The position numbers and the translations under genes are program-made. From Chromatiales bacterium (ex Bugula neritina AB1) (lineage in GTDB: Bacteria; Pseudomonadota; Gammaproteobacteria; Granulosicoccales; Granulosicoccaceae), in contig MDLA01000097.1 of NCBI GenBank assembly GCA_001730015.1, positions 1 to 64,000 on the forward strand: a stretch of 64,000 bases of DNA. Reading direction: 5' to 3'. Position 1 is the first letter of the stretch. Each line of letters starts with the position of its first letter. The notes beneath the pieces were generated by a model. It was not told where the DNA came from, ran no database searches, and was given only the letters and a program-made list of their open reading frames with translations. Shown here in pieces: positions 43,810 through 52,831 of the stretch.

Positions 43810-44958
43810 TCAACCTAGTGTGGCGGCAAAAGAGCGTATGTCATCGACCATTAATTGTGGTTCTTCCATTGCGCCGAAGTGGCCGCCGCGCGGCATTTCT
43901 GTCCAGTGCTGTACGTTGTAGAGTCTTTCAACGTAACTGCGTGGCGGCCAGGCCAGCATCTCTTGCGGAAACAACGCGCAGGCGGTTGGTACTTCGACTC
44001 TTTTGCCGTCGGACGATAAGATGCGACCTCCTTCTTCGCGTCTGCCGTAGTAGATCCATGAGGCGGTGTTGAAGGTGCGTGTGGCTACGTATATAACAAT
44101 ATTGGTTAATAATTCATCTTTGCTGTGTGCACTTTCAATATCGTGGCCGACGGTGTCAGACCAGGAATTGAATTTTTCGATAATCCATGCGGCAACGCCA
44201 ACGGGGCTGTCCATCATGCCGTAGCTCAGTGTTTGTGGTCGGGTTGCCTGCTGGGTGCGGTAACCGTCTTCCATGATCTGGTCCCGGTCGAATTGCTCAG
44301 ACCATTCCTGTTCGGCCGTGCCTTGCGGGCCGTCGGCGTGGCGCATGGTTAATATATTGATATGAATTGCGCGACACGCGGGCGCATGGTCGAAACCCAG
44401 CCATGACGATATCGCACCGCCCCAGTCACCGCCCTGGGCGATGTAACTGTTGTAGCCAAGAACTCTGGTCATCAGTGAGTTGAATATGTCGGCCATTTTG
44501 CGTGGCCCCCATGGTCGCGGTGGGCGCGCTGAAAAACCAAACCCGGGTAATGACGGGGCGACCACGGTAAAGGCATCTTCAATGTTTCCACCGAACCGTT
44601 CAGGGTGTGCCAGCGGTTCGATGATGTTCATGAATTCGGCAACTGTACCCGGCCACCCGTGGCTGATAAGCAGAGGCTTTGGTGAAGGCCCGCTGCCTTT
44701 TTCGTGAATGAAATGGATATCGATGCCGTCGACATTGGCGGTGAACTGAGGGAAGCGATTCAGGGTTTTCTCGTGTTTTCGCCAGTCGAATTCAGTAGTC
44801 CAGTAGGCGGCAAGTTCTTTCATGTAGTCGAGGTTGGTACCGTAGTCCCAGCCGCCGTCGTCGGGCATTTCGTGCCATGGATAGGAGGCTACTTTTGCCC
44901 GAATATCAGATAGAGTCTGATCGGGGATAGCGATTTTGAATGGCGTGCAAGCGGTCAT
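43810..44958 (-). CDS. Epoxide hydrolase (EHN domain plus alpha/beta-hydrolase)
   Basis: 382 residues from ATG 44958. The N-terminal EHN region (residues 1-110, with DWRKHEKTLNRFPQFTANVDG and IHFIHEKG) precedes the alpha/beta core: HGWPGTVAEF oxyanion hole, GGDWGG with nucleophilic Asp, two candidate Tyr in the cap, and C-terminal GGHFGAMEEP with catalytic His. This is the microsomal/juvenile-hormone type of bacterial epoxide hydrolase that converts epoxides to diols. It sits beside an exporter and a MocR regulator; a detoxification or xenobiotic role is plausible. Confidence 0.9.
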   Translation of the reverse strand: MTACTPFKIAIPDQTLSDIRAKVASYPWHEMPDDGGWDYGTNLDYMKELAAYWTTEFDWRKHEKTLNRFPQFTANVDGIDIHFIHEKGSGPSPKPLLISHGWPGTVAEFMNIIEPLAHPERFGGNIEDAFTVVAPSLPGFGFSARPPRPWGPRKMADIFNSLMTRVLGYNSYIAQGGDWGGAISSWLGFDHAPACRAIHINILTMRHADGPQGTAEQEWSEQFDRDQIMEDGYRTQQATRPQTLSYGMMDSPVGVAAWIIEKFNSWSDTVGHDIESAHSKDELLTNIVIYVATRTFNTASWIYYGRREEGGRILSSDGKRVEVPTACALFPQEMLAWPPRSYVERLYNVQHWTEMPRGGHFGAMEEPQLMVDDIRSFAATLG

Positions 44959-45068
44959 CTGCAATTCGATTAGTCAGTGGTGTGGATTAAATTAGGACAA
45001 AAATAGTTGAAATCGTCCAGAGACAGATGAGAGGTTTTAACGGGACAGAGTGTCTGGCTGGAATTCGT

Positions 45069-46625
45069 TCAGTATAATTTTTTCACTTCTTCGGCAATGA
45101 TTCGAATCCCTTCTTCAAGCTTTTTGATCGGCACAAATGCGAAGCCCAGGCGAAAGCTGCGGCGGTTTACATTGAGATAGAAATTCTCGCCAACGTCAAT
45201 TAGTACACCTCGCTCCCTGACGCGTTCTCCGAGTTCTGTCGCATCGAAGCCTTCTTTTCCGGTTAGCCAGAACGACGTGCCGCCAATAGTGCGTGATTGC
45301 TCCAGCATACCGAGGTGTCTGGTAATTGCTTCCTGCATGGCCAGCCATCTTTTTTTGTAGCGCCGCTCGATATTGCGCAGGTGCGAGTCGTAGTGACCGA
45401 GGCGAAAAAACAGCGCGACGACTTCCTGAACAATAGTAGGCGGGTGGCGCATCATTACGCCGCGAACGACTCTGGCCTGTTGAATGATATCCCGGTGGGC
45501 TACCATAAAACCCAGGCGAATACCCGGTGAAATGGTCTTCGACAGACTGCCGACGTAGATTACCCGATCATTGGTATCCAGCGATCTCAGCGACTGTGAG
45601 CGTGAGTTGAAATAGTTCATCTCGGCTTCGTAGTCGTCTTCGATAATAATAAAATCGTTAGTGTCTGCGGCATCAAGCAGTTCTTTTCGCCGTGCCTCGG
45701 ACATAGTCACCATGGTCGGGAACTGATGGCCTGGCGTGGTAAATACCAGCTGACACTCGGGCGGGATTGCACCGGGTACAATGCCTTCGGCATCGATTGG
45801 TACACCGACCAGTTTGTTGCCAGTCAGCTGAAACGCATTGCGTGCGCCGAAAAACCCCGGGTCTTCAATGGCGATGCTGGTGTTTTTGTGGCTGAACATG
45901 GTGCCAATAATAAACAGCGCGTTCTGTGCGCCGAGGGTGATCAGAATCTGGTCTTCGTCGGCATAGATTCCACGTGAGCTGAGTAGCCGCTGGCGAAGCT
46001 GCTGCGTTAGTTGTGTGCTGTCGCTCTCGACTGAATCGTCGCGCCAGGCGGGCATTTGAGTCCGCCCCAGCGCCAGTCGGGTGCACTCGCGCCAGCTGTC
46101 AACAGGGAACAGGTTCGGATCGATCTGATTGTAGATGAACGGATACGGGTAGCTGGTCCAGTTGAGCGGGTTCTCTACCGGGATAAGATCCAGTGCGTCA
46201 AAATGAACAGGCGAGGGGGTGCTGGCAGCGGGGGTTACGGGGTCTTCTGCGGTTTTTTGAGCGGTGGGTGTCTGTGACAATGACATTGCGATAGGATTGA
46301 CGAAATAGCCGGATCGATCCCTCGATACCAGCAGGCCGAGGTCGATCAGGCGGTTGTACGCTTCGAATACCGTGTTGCGGGAAACCCCGAGCTGATCGGC
46401 CAGTTCGCGGCACGAGGGCAGGCGGTTGTCAGGTGACAGGGCCTCTGTGGTTATCGCGGAACTGACCATTTCGCATATCTGATCGCGCAGTCCCAGGTCT
46501 GAGTTGCTCGGTAGCGTGAAGAATGTCGCGGTCACAAAATGCAGGGCTCCGGTGACTGGTGCGGCCAGATCGGGGTGAGCGCTGTGTTGCTCATCTGCAC
46601 CAGCCGTGGTGTGTCGTGCTGCCAT
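45069..46625 (-). CDS. MocR-type regulator (GntR HTH plus aminotransferase-like domain)
   Basis: 518 residues from ATG 46625. An N-terminal GntR winged helix (LRDQICEMVSSAITTEALSPDNRLPSCRELADQLGVSRNTVFEAYNRLIDLGLL) is joined by a Pro/Ala-rich linker to a fold-type I aminotransferase domain with PLP lysine in YVGSLSKTISPGIRLGF and the EDDYEAEMNYF segment. MocR proteins sense PLP or amino compounds. It is divergent from the TRAP binding-protein gene across 142 bp and may regulate it. Confidence 0.9.
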   Translation of the reverse strand: MAARHTTAGADEQHSAHPDLAAPVTGALHFVTATFFTLPSNSDLGLRDQICEMVSSAITTEALSPDNRLPSCRELADQLGVSRNTVFEAYNRLIDLGLLVSRDRSGYFVNPIAMSLSQTPTAQKTAEDPVTPAASTPSPVHFDALDLIPVENPLNWTSYPYPFIYNQIDPNLFPVDSWRECTRLALGRTQMPAWRDDSVESDSTQLTQQLRQRLLSSRGIYADEDQILITLGAQNALFIIGTMFSHKNTSIAIEDPGFFGARNAFQLTGNKLVGVPIDAEGIVPGAIPPECQLVFTTPGHQFPTMVTMSEARRKELLDAADTNDFIIIEDDYEAEMNYFNSRSQSLRSLDTNDRVIYVGSLSKTISPGIRLGFMVAHRDIIQQARVVRGVMMRHPPTIVQEVVALFFRLGHYDSHLRNIERRYKKRWLAMQEAITRHLGMLEQSRTIGGTSFWLTGKEGFDATELGERVRERGVLIDVGENFYLNVNRRSFRLGFAFVPIKKLEEGIRIIAEEVKKLY

Positions 46626-46767
46626 AGTCCGGCAGATAATCACGCTGTGTCAATACTGTCTGCATCTGTCCTCGACTTTCAAAGCATCTGTCACTTTCAT
46701 TAGGGACAGCAATAGAGATAATGACCAGGGTGTTCACTCTTTAGCTGTTGTTCAGGAGATTCGGTTT

Positions 46768-47811
46768 ATGAAAAAATACATGTCTTTAAAGATGCTGGCA
46801 GCCGCCACACTGATGACGGTCTTTGGTGTGGGTACGGCGCACGCCGAAAAGGTGCTCAAGCTCGGTACGGTCGGGCGTCTGGGTATGCCCATTGGCGATG
46901 CTATCGATCAGGCGCTGCTGCCCAAAGCGGCGGAATTGTCAGGCGGTAAAATCACCGTTGAACCGCATTATCGCGGCTCGTTGTGTGGTGAGCAAAAGTG
47001 CGGTGAACAGGCCAATCAGGGCTTGTTGCAGTTGTGGACCAGCTCTACCGCGAACTTTGGTAACTTTGGTACTGCGCTGTCAATTTTCGATCTGCCCTAT
47101 ATTTTTAAAGATATAGAATCTGCAGACAAAATCTCTGAAAGCTGGATGTCTGACGCCCAGTGCAAAGAAGCTGCTGAAACCACCGGGCATATCTGCTTTG
47201 TTGTTTATTCCAGTGGCGGTTTTCGCGAGATGGGCAATACGGTTCGACCGGTACATGTGCCGGACGACATAAAAGGTATCAAGTGGCGGGTAACAAAAAG
47301 CCCGATTGAATATACCTTGATCAAAAACTGGGGGGCGGTACCGGTACCCTATGACTGGACACAACTTTACCAGGGGCTGCAAACCGGTGTGGTCGAAGGA
47401 CAATACGTTGCTATACCGTGGCAGCATATAGCCAAGCTGCATGAAGTCGCAAAGTACTACACGAAAATTGGCGGTTCGTGGTCAGGTAACCAGATATCTA
47501 TGGATGTCAGTCAGTACAACCAGCTCAGCAGTGAAGAGCAGGAATGGGTTCAGGCTGCGACTAAAGAGTTCGGTAACACGGTTCGGGAGCTTGATCAGAA
47601 GTGGGTTGAAGATGGTATAGCCGCGATCAAGCAGGATATAAAAGAATGGTATATCCCGACTGAAGAAGAAATGGGGCTGTGGCGGCAAGGTGCTGTTGCT
47701 GCTTGGAAAAATGCCAAGGGTACTTATGATCCAGCGCTGGCAGAACGGGCACTGGCCGAGCAAGGGCTTGATGATTTCATCGCTACATTGAAAACAGCCG
47801 GCGCACTGTAA
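46768..47811 (+). CDS. TRAP transporter periplasmic binding protein (DctP family)
   Basis: ATG 46768 with AGGAG upstream, 347 residues; signal peptide cleaved at GTAHA/EKV. The mature protein has DctP features: LGTVGRLGMPIGDAIDQALLPKAAELSGGKITVEPHYRGSLCGE, GFREMGNTVRPVHVPDDIKGIKWRV with the Arg that binds the ligand carboxylate, and YQGLQTGVVEGQYV. The extra Cys pair (SLCGEQKCGE) is unusual and may form a disulfide. Its likely membrane partners (DctM, DctQ) are encoded 5 kb downstream, beyond an unrelated-looking ABC system. Confidence 0.92.
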   Translation: MKKYMSLKMLAAATLMTVFGVGTAHAEKVLKLGTVGRLGMPIGDAIDQALLPKAAELSGGKITVEPHYRGSLCGEQKCGEQANQGLLQLWTSSTANFGNFGTALSIFDLPYIFKDIESADKISESWMSDAQCKEAAETTGHICFVVYSSGGFREMGNTVRPVHVPDDIKGIKWRVTKSPIEYTLIKNWGAVPVPYDWTQLYQGLQTGVVEGQYVAIPWQHIAKLHEVAKYYTKIGGSWSGNQISMDVSQYNQLSSEEQEWVQAATKEFGNTVRELDQKWVEDGIAAIKQDIKEWYIPTEEEMGLWRQGAVAAWKNAKGTYDPALAERALAEQGLDDFIATLKTAGAL

Positions 47812-47830
47812 GCGCGCGGGTTGCTGTTTG

Positions 47831-47868
47831 CCTGCATTGCATCGCCGTTGCCGGGGGTGCAATGCAGG
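47831..47868 (+). terminator. Hairpin after the TRAP binding-protein gene
   Basis: A perfect 11-bp stem (CCTGCATTGCA at 47831-47841, complement at 47858-47868) with a 16-base loop begins 19 bp after the stop codon. The trailing sequence is moderately T-rich. If it terminates strongly, dctP is transcriptionally separate from the downstream ABC/TRAP genes. Confidence 0.6.
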
Positions 47869-47903
47869 ATTTGCGCATTGTTTATCTGCCCGCCTCCCGT
47901 TTA

Positions 47904-47942
47904 TAGAAAATAGAATATAGAATATAGAATATAGAATATAGA
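47904..47942. repeat. Heptanucleotide tandem repeat (TAGAATA)
   Basis: One variant unit (TAGAAAA) and 4.6 perfect TAGAATA units run without interruption, about 95 bp upstream of the ABC fusion gene. The array is A/T-rich and contains overlapping TATAGA/TAGAAT boxes that resemble -10 elements, so copy number could alter promoter spacing. Confidence 0.75.
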
Positions 47943-48037
47943 ACTATAAAAGGACGAGACTGGCGTTACCTGTCCTTCGTTTTCCCGGCACTAATACTCT
48001 TGCATACCCCACACGCTTACCATTACCGATTGAAGCC

Positions 48038-49786
48038 ATGACAACCATGGTGGAGGTCAAAAGCCTGAGCAAACGCTTCGGGCAGCAGCTTGCTGTAGAT
48101 AATATCTCGCTGTCGGTCGCGCGCGGTGAAGTGCTGGGCTTTCTCGGGCCGAATGGCTCTGGCAAGTCAACCACCATGAAGATGATCACGGGCTTTATTA
48201 CGCCAACTCGTGGTTCGGTGTCTGTGGGTGGGGTTAATGTGCAGCACAACCCGATAGCCGCACAGCGTCAGATCGGCTATTTGCCTGAAGGGGCGCCAGT
48301 CTATGCAGAAACGCAGGTTCTGGCCTATCTGAAATTTATAGCTGAAATACGCGGGCTTGGAGGCGCTGCCGCTCGTGATGCGATTTCACGGGCAGCAGAA
48401 CGCACAAACATTGAATCGGTGCTCTACCAATCGGTAGAGACACTCTCCAAGGGCTACAAGCGGCGGGTCGGTCTGGCGCAGGCGCTGTTGCATAATCCGC
48501 CGGTTTTGATACTCGACGAACCAACCGACGGGCTGGACCCCAATCAAAAATATGAAGTCAGGCAACTGATCGGACAAATTGCTGCAGACAAGGCGATTAT
48601 TATTTCCACGCATATACTGGAGGAGGTCGATACGATCTGTAGTCGCGCAATTATTATTGCCAACGGGCGGGTGGTTGCCGATGGCACACCGGCAGAGCTT
48701 GAGCAACGCTCGCGTTATCACAATGCAGTGGCACTGACGCTTGCAGACACCGATGCCGACCCGGCCTGTAGTGAAATATCAGCGTTAGCGGCGGTTGAAG
48801 AAGTGCTTGTATCACCAACGCCTGATAACCAGCGCCAGCTGTTGGCAATTGCCAGCAACGGTGCGGACATTCTGTCTGAAATTGCGCCGATGGTACAAAC
48901 CAGCGCGTGGACCACACAGCAGCTGGAACTAAAGCGTGGTCGGCTCGATGACGTATTTCGGGAGGTTACTACCGGGGGTGACCACGCTGTTATTGAATCG
49001 AGTCTGCCGGAGTGGCCTCAAAGCACAGTCGCTAAAACCGGCAGCAGCTGGCGGGCCGATGTGGTTACCATTTGCAAGCGGGAGTTATCCAGTTATTTCA
49101 CCACACCGATAGCCTATGTTTTTATCGTTATTTTTCTAGCCACTCTGGGCGCTTTTACCTTTTTTCCTGGTGGTTTCTTTGAGCAGCGGCAGGCCACACT
49201 AGACAGCTTTTTCCAGTTTCATCCATGGCTGTATTTATTTTTAATTCCAGCCATAGCAATGCGCTTGTGGGCGGAAGAGCGCAAGAGTGGATCGATAGAG
49301 TTATTGCTGACATTACCGGTGAATACAGCCAGTGCGGTAATAGGGAAATTTACCGCTGCCTGGCTGGTTGCCGGTCTGGCTTTGCTTCTGACCTCTACTT
49401 TCTGGATTACTGTCAACTACCTGGGGTCGCCCGATAACGGCGTAATTGCCGCCGGCTATATCGGCAGTTTTTTTATGGCAGGTGGTTATCTGGCAATTGG
49501 CTCGTTCGTGTCGGCCGCTACGCGGAATCAGGTGATTGCCTTTATAGTTTCCGCCGCTCTGTGCTTTATATTTACAGCCAGCGGGCTTGGAGTTGTACTG
49601 GACTTTTTCTCCGGATGGGCGCCTCAGTCGGTTTTGGTCAGTGTGGCGAATTTCAGTTTTCTGGAGCACTTTAAAGGTATATCACGCGGCCTGATTCAAT
49701 TGCAGGATCTGGTGTTTTTCCTTTCGACGATTGTATTTTTTTTATTTGCTACGGTGGTGACCGTCGAGCTTAAAAAGAATGCCTGA
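48038..49786 (+). CDS. ABC-2 transporter, fused ATPase and permease (GldA-GldF-like)
   Basis: 582 residues. Residues 1 to about 310 are an ABC ATPase (LGPNGSGKSTTMK Walker A, LSKGYKRRVGLAQAL signature, PVLILDEPTDGLDPNQ Walker B, STHILEEV switch). From about residue 345 come six membrane helices of the ABC-2 permease type (ELSSYFTTPIAYVFIVIFLATLGAFTFFPGGFF, KSGSIELLLTLPV). In most bacteria these are two genes (GldA, GldF). With the following GldG-like and DUF4340 genes it forms the widespread, poorly understood four-domain export system first known from gliding bacteria. Confidence 0.9.
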   Translation: MTTMVEVKSLSKRFGQQLAVDNISLSVARGEVLGFLGPNGSGKSTTMKMITGFITPTRGSVSVGGVNVQHNPIAAQRQIGYLPEGAPVYAETQVLAYLKFIAEIRGLGGAAARDAISRAAERTNIESVLYQSVETLSKGYKRRVGLAQALLHNPPVLILDEPTDGLDPNQKYEVRQLIGQIAADKAIIISTHILEEVDTICSRAIIIANGRVVADGTPAELEQRSRYHNAVALTLADTDADPACSEISALAAVEEVLVSPTPDNQRQLLAIASNGADILSEIAPMVQTSAWTTQQLELKRGRLDDVFREVTTGGDHAVIESSLPEWPQSTVAKTGSSWRADVVTICKRELSSYFTTPIAYVFIVIFLATLGAFTFFPGGFFEQRQATLDSFFQFHPWLYLFLIPAIAMRLWAEERKSGSIELLLTLPVNTASAVIGKFTAAWLVAGLALLLTSTFWITVNYLGSPDNGVIAAGYIGSFFMAGGYLAIGSFVSAATRNQVIAFIVSAALCFIFTASGLGVVLDFFSGWAPQSVLVSVANFSFLEHFKGISRGLIQLQDLVFFLSTIVFFLFATVVTVELKKNA

Positions 49787-49849
49787 ATTCAACGCTCTGG
49801 AATTCATGATGTTGTGGCGTAAAGCGCCAGAGCGGAAAAGCTGTTGAAC

Positions 49850-51775
49850 ATGCAAACCGGAGTGATCTCGGGCATAGGGCTGATAGCCGCCGCCATAATC
49901 TATATAGGGCTGAATACGCTGGTCAGTGTAATGGCCCCGGTCAATCGTCTGGATGTTACGCAGGAACGGCTGTTCACGTTATCTGATGGCAGCCGCCGCA
50001 CACTGGAAAATATAGATGAACCATTGCATGCGTATTTCTTTTTCTCTGAGGCGCTGGGTCGGGAAGTTCCGTTTTATGGCGCGTACAGTCGACAGGTGAA
50101 ATCTCTGCTTACAGTAATAGCCTCCGCTTCAGACGGCCGACTGATCCTGCATGAATACAATCCTGAGCCTTTCAGCGAACTGGCGGATCGGGCGGTGGCC
50201 TATGGTATTCAGGGGGTTCCGTTGGATCAGGGTGGTGAGCTTGCCTACTTCGGGCTGGCTGTTGCCAATACCGTTGATGAAATAGAGACGATTGCGTTTT
50301 TCCAGCCTGAACGCGAAGCGTTGCTGGAATACGATATCATGCGCATTGTTGATGTCTTGTCTAATCCGGAGCCTGTGGTGATCGGGGTGCTGGGTTCCCT
50401 GCCTGTAATGGGTGATATGCAGGCGCAAATGCAGGGCGGTGTGATGGTGCCGTGGGCAATTGCCACGGAGCTTAGAAGCCAGTTTGAACTCATTAATCTG
50501 CCGGAAGCTTTTGACGAATTACCGGATAAAATTAATCTGCTGATGGTGGTGCATCCACAGGCTATGACACCACGTTCTATCTACCAGCTGGAGCAGTTTC
50601 TGTTTCGTGGCGGGCGTGCGATTATTTTTGTTGATCCGAAAGCCGAATCGGATCTAAATATCAGTCCGGATCGCGCCTCGACATCGGTTGCCGGCCTTAA
50701 GCCGCTGCTGCAGCAGTGGGGTATTTCCGTTGAGGCGGACAAACTGGTGGCTGATCGATCAATGGCGTTGAGAATTAATGCGGGCACTGCAGCACAGCCG
50801 GTGCCGGCTGAATACGTATTGTGGCTTGCAGCGAACGAAGAACATCTGGCGGCCGATGATCCGGTCACCAGCCAGTTGGCGGTGGTAAATCTGGCGACTG
50901 CCGGTTCTATACAGCAGAGCGGAAACTCACCGCTTTCGTTGCAGCCTTTGATCTTTACCGGTGAAAATTCCAGCCGCATTCACGTGGATAAGGCAGGCGG
51001 TTTGCGACCCGATATTATTGGCCTGCTCAATAGCTTTGAAGCGGACGATAAAAAATATGTTATTGCCGCGCGGTTGTCCGGTGAGGTGACAACGGCGTTT
51101 CCGGACGGGCCACCGGCCCGTGCTGTAGAAAGCAATACAAGCAACAATAAAGTAATGCGGACAGAAGGGCCGGTCAATCTGGTTCTGGTGGCCGATACGG
51201 ACTTGCTCGATGAAAGATTCTGGTTGCGAAAGCAGCAGTTCTTCGGTCGTGAGGTTGCAGAGAAAATTGCCGGTAACGCCGATTTTGTACTCAACGCTAT
51301 AGAGCAACTGTCCGGCAGCGCGGCACTTGTGGATATTCGATCGCGCGGGGTTTCGCAGCGCGCTTTTGAAAAGGTGATCGAGTTGGAGCGGCAGGCAGAA
51401 ATTCGGCTGCAGGATTCAGAGCGTGAGTTACAGGCAAAGTTAAAGCAGGCTCAGGATAAAATAGCCGCACTTCAAGGGGTGGAAACGGTAAAAGACCCGA
51501 CCAGTGGCGAACTCACTGTGAACGTTTCTCTAACTGATCAGCAGCGACAGCAGGTGGAAGCGATCAGGCGCGAGATGCTTGAGATCCGTCAGCAACTGCG
51601 CACGGTGCAGCGAAAATTACGCGAAGATGTAGAGCGACTGGAAACCCGGCTGGAGTTCTTTAATATTGGCTTGATGCCGATACTGGTGCTGCTGATAGCC
51701 GTACTGCTTGCCGTGGTGCGCTATGTTACCCGGCCGGTGCACCGTGACAAGGTACCACGCGGGATGGCCGGTTAG
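49850..51775 (+). CDS. GldG-like ABC-2 auxiliary protein
   Basis: 641 residues from ATG 49850. One N-terminal and one C-terminal membrane helix (FFNIGLMPILVLLIAVLLAVVRYV) bracket a large periplasmic region of the IFT52/GIFT-type domain (RLDVTQERLFTLSDGSRRTLENIDEPLHAYFFFS is diagnostic), with a coiled coil before the last helix (residues about 510-610). It is 63 bp after the fused ABC gene and directly abuts DUF4340. Gliding itself is not implied; homologues are common in non-gliding proteobacteria. Confidence 0.9.
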   Translation: MQTGVISGIGLIAAAIIYIGLNTLVSVMAPVNRLDVTQERLFTLSDGSRRTLENIDEPLHAYFFFSEALGREVPFYGAYSRQVKSLLTVIASASDGRLILHEYNPEPFSELADRAVAYGIQGVPLDQGGELAYFGLAVANTVDEIETIAFFQPEREALLEYDIMRIVDVLSNPEPVVIGVLGSLPVMGDMQAQMQGGVMVPWAIATELRSQFELINLPEAFDELPDKINLLMVVHPQAMTPRSIYQLEQFLFRGGRAIIFVDPKAESDLNISPDRASTSVAGLKPLLQQWGISVEADKLVADRSMALRINAGTAAQPVPAEYVLWLAANEEHLAADDPVTSQLAVVNLATAGSIQQSGNSPLSLQPLIFTGENSSRIHVDKAGGLRPDIIGLLNSFEADDKKYVIAARLSGEVTTAFPDGPPARAVESNTSNNKVMRTEGPVNLVLVADTDLLDERFWLRKQQFFGREVAEKIAGNADFVLNAIEQLSGSAALVDIRSRGVSQRAFEKVIELERQAEIRLQDSERELQAKLKQAQDKIAALQGVETVKDPTSGELTVNVSLTDQQRQQVEAIRREMLEIRQQLRTVQRKLREDVERLETRLEFFNIGLMPILVLLIAVLLAVVRYVTRPVHRDKVPRGMAG

Positions 51776-52831
51776 ATGCCATCACGCGGGCTAGTATGTA
51801 TTTGTGCTGCTGCACTGGCAGTGGCGGTGGCCTGCTTTTATGCAATTGATAAGCGCATTCAGTATATAGCGCCTCAGACCCGTGCAGGGAGCCCGGTTTT
51901 TCCGGAACTTGCCGGTGCTGTTTCAGAGGTTACACATATCGAAATTACTCGAAACGGCAGGCACTTCGTTTTGCAGCGTCAGGGTGGGCACTGGCAAAAT
52001 ATGGCGCTGGCGGGTTACCCGGCAATTAGCGCTCACGTGGACTCCCTGATTACATCGCTTGCCGGTTTAACTTATATTAGTGCCAAAACAACGCGCCCGT
52101 CGCTCTATGCCAGACTGCAGGTGGAAGACCCCGTGCTCGGTGCCGCTTCAACGCGGTGCGTATTAAAAACTGCAGATGGTGTTGAATTAGCAAGCCTGAT
52201 CGCGGGTAGAGTAAGCGACAACCGCATAGCGCCGGGGCGCCAGGGTGTCTATATACGGTTGCCCGATGACGAGCGCAGCTGGCTGGCTGAAGGCGTTCTG
52301 GATATTGCTCGTGATGCGGTTCAGTGGTCGGCCCGCGAGGTTGTAAATATTGATGCGGGTTTGATAACAGCGCTCAGGGTTCAGCAAAGTGATGGTCACA
52401 GGATCGCCCTTGAGAAATCCGGTACACGAATGACTTTAAGTAATTTACCCGCAGACTCTGTGGTTCGGAATCAGTATCAAATTGACTATATGAGCGGTTT
52501 GCTGGAAAGTGTCACCTTCACCGATGTAAGACCTGCGGCAATAGATCGCCCGGTTAAAACATCGGCCTATCGTGCAGAGGTAATCACAGACACCGGGTTA
52601 ATGCTGGAAATACAGGTTGATGAGGTAGCTGACGATGGCTCAGCCTGGGTGCGTTTTATGGCTCGGGCGGCGCTGGAATCTATAAGTGACGATTCGCAGC
52701 AACAAATCGACCGGTTAAACTCGGCGTTAAAGGGGTGGAGCGTCAGGCTGCCCCGCAAATTTGCCGACAGGCTCGCAATCAGGCTTGATGACATCATCGA
52801 GCTCAAAACAAATGAAAGGCTTACTCAATAA
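51776..52831 (+). CDS. DUF4340 domain protein of the Gld-like ABC system
   Basis: 351 residues; the ATG follows the GldG stop with no gap. One N-terminal membrane anchor, then a periplasmic domain (VTHIEITRNGRHFVLQRQGGHWQN, with the repeated lock-like DUF4340 beta pattern). It is always found with GldG-type proteins. Its TAA stop overlaps the ATG of the TRAP DctM gene (TAATG), so DctM is likely translated by coupling. Confidence 0.85.
   Translation: MPSRGLVCICAAALAVAVACFYAIDKRIQYIAPQTRAGSPVFPELAGAVSEVTHIEITRNGRHFVLQRQGGHWQNMALAGYPAISAHVDSLITSLAGLTYISAKTTRPSLYARLQVEDPVLGAASTRCVLKTADGVELASLIAGRVSDNRIAPGRQGVYIRLPDDERSWLAEGVLDIARDAVQWSAREVVNIDAGLITALRVQQSDGHRIALEKSGTRMTLSNLPADSVVRNQYQIDYMSGLLESVTFTDVRPAAIDRPVKTSAYRAEVITDTGLMLEIQVDEVADDGSAWVRFMARAALESISDDSQQQIDRLNSALKGWSVRLPRKFADRLAIRLDDIIELKTNERLTQ

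Noticed and set aside
45095-45115. ATTCGAATCCC resembling a tRNA T-arm
   Set aside because: It lies inside the C-terminal codons of the MocR gene and no acceptor, D or anticodon stems can be found around it.
47904-47942. CRISPR-like array
   Set aside because: The units are contiguous 7-mers without spacers, so it is a simple tandem repeat.
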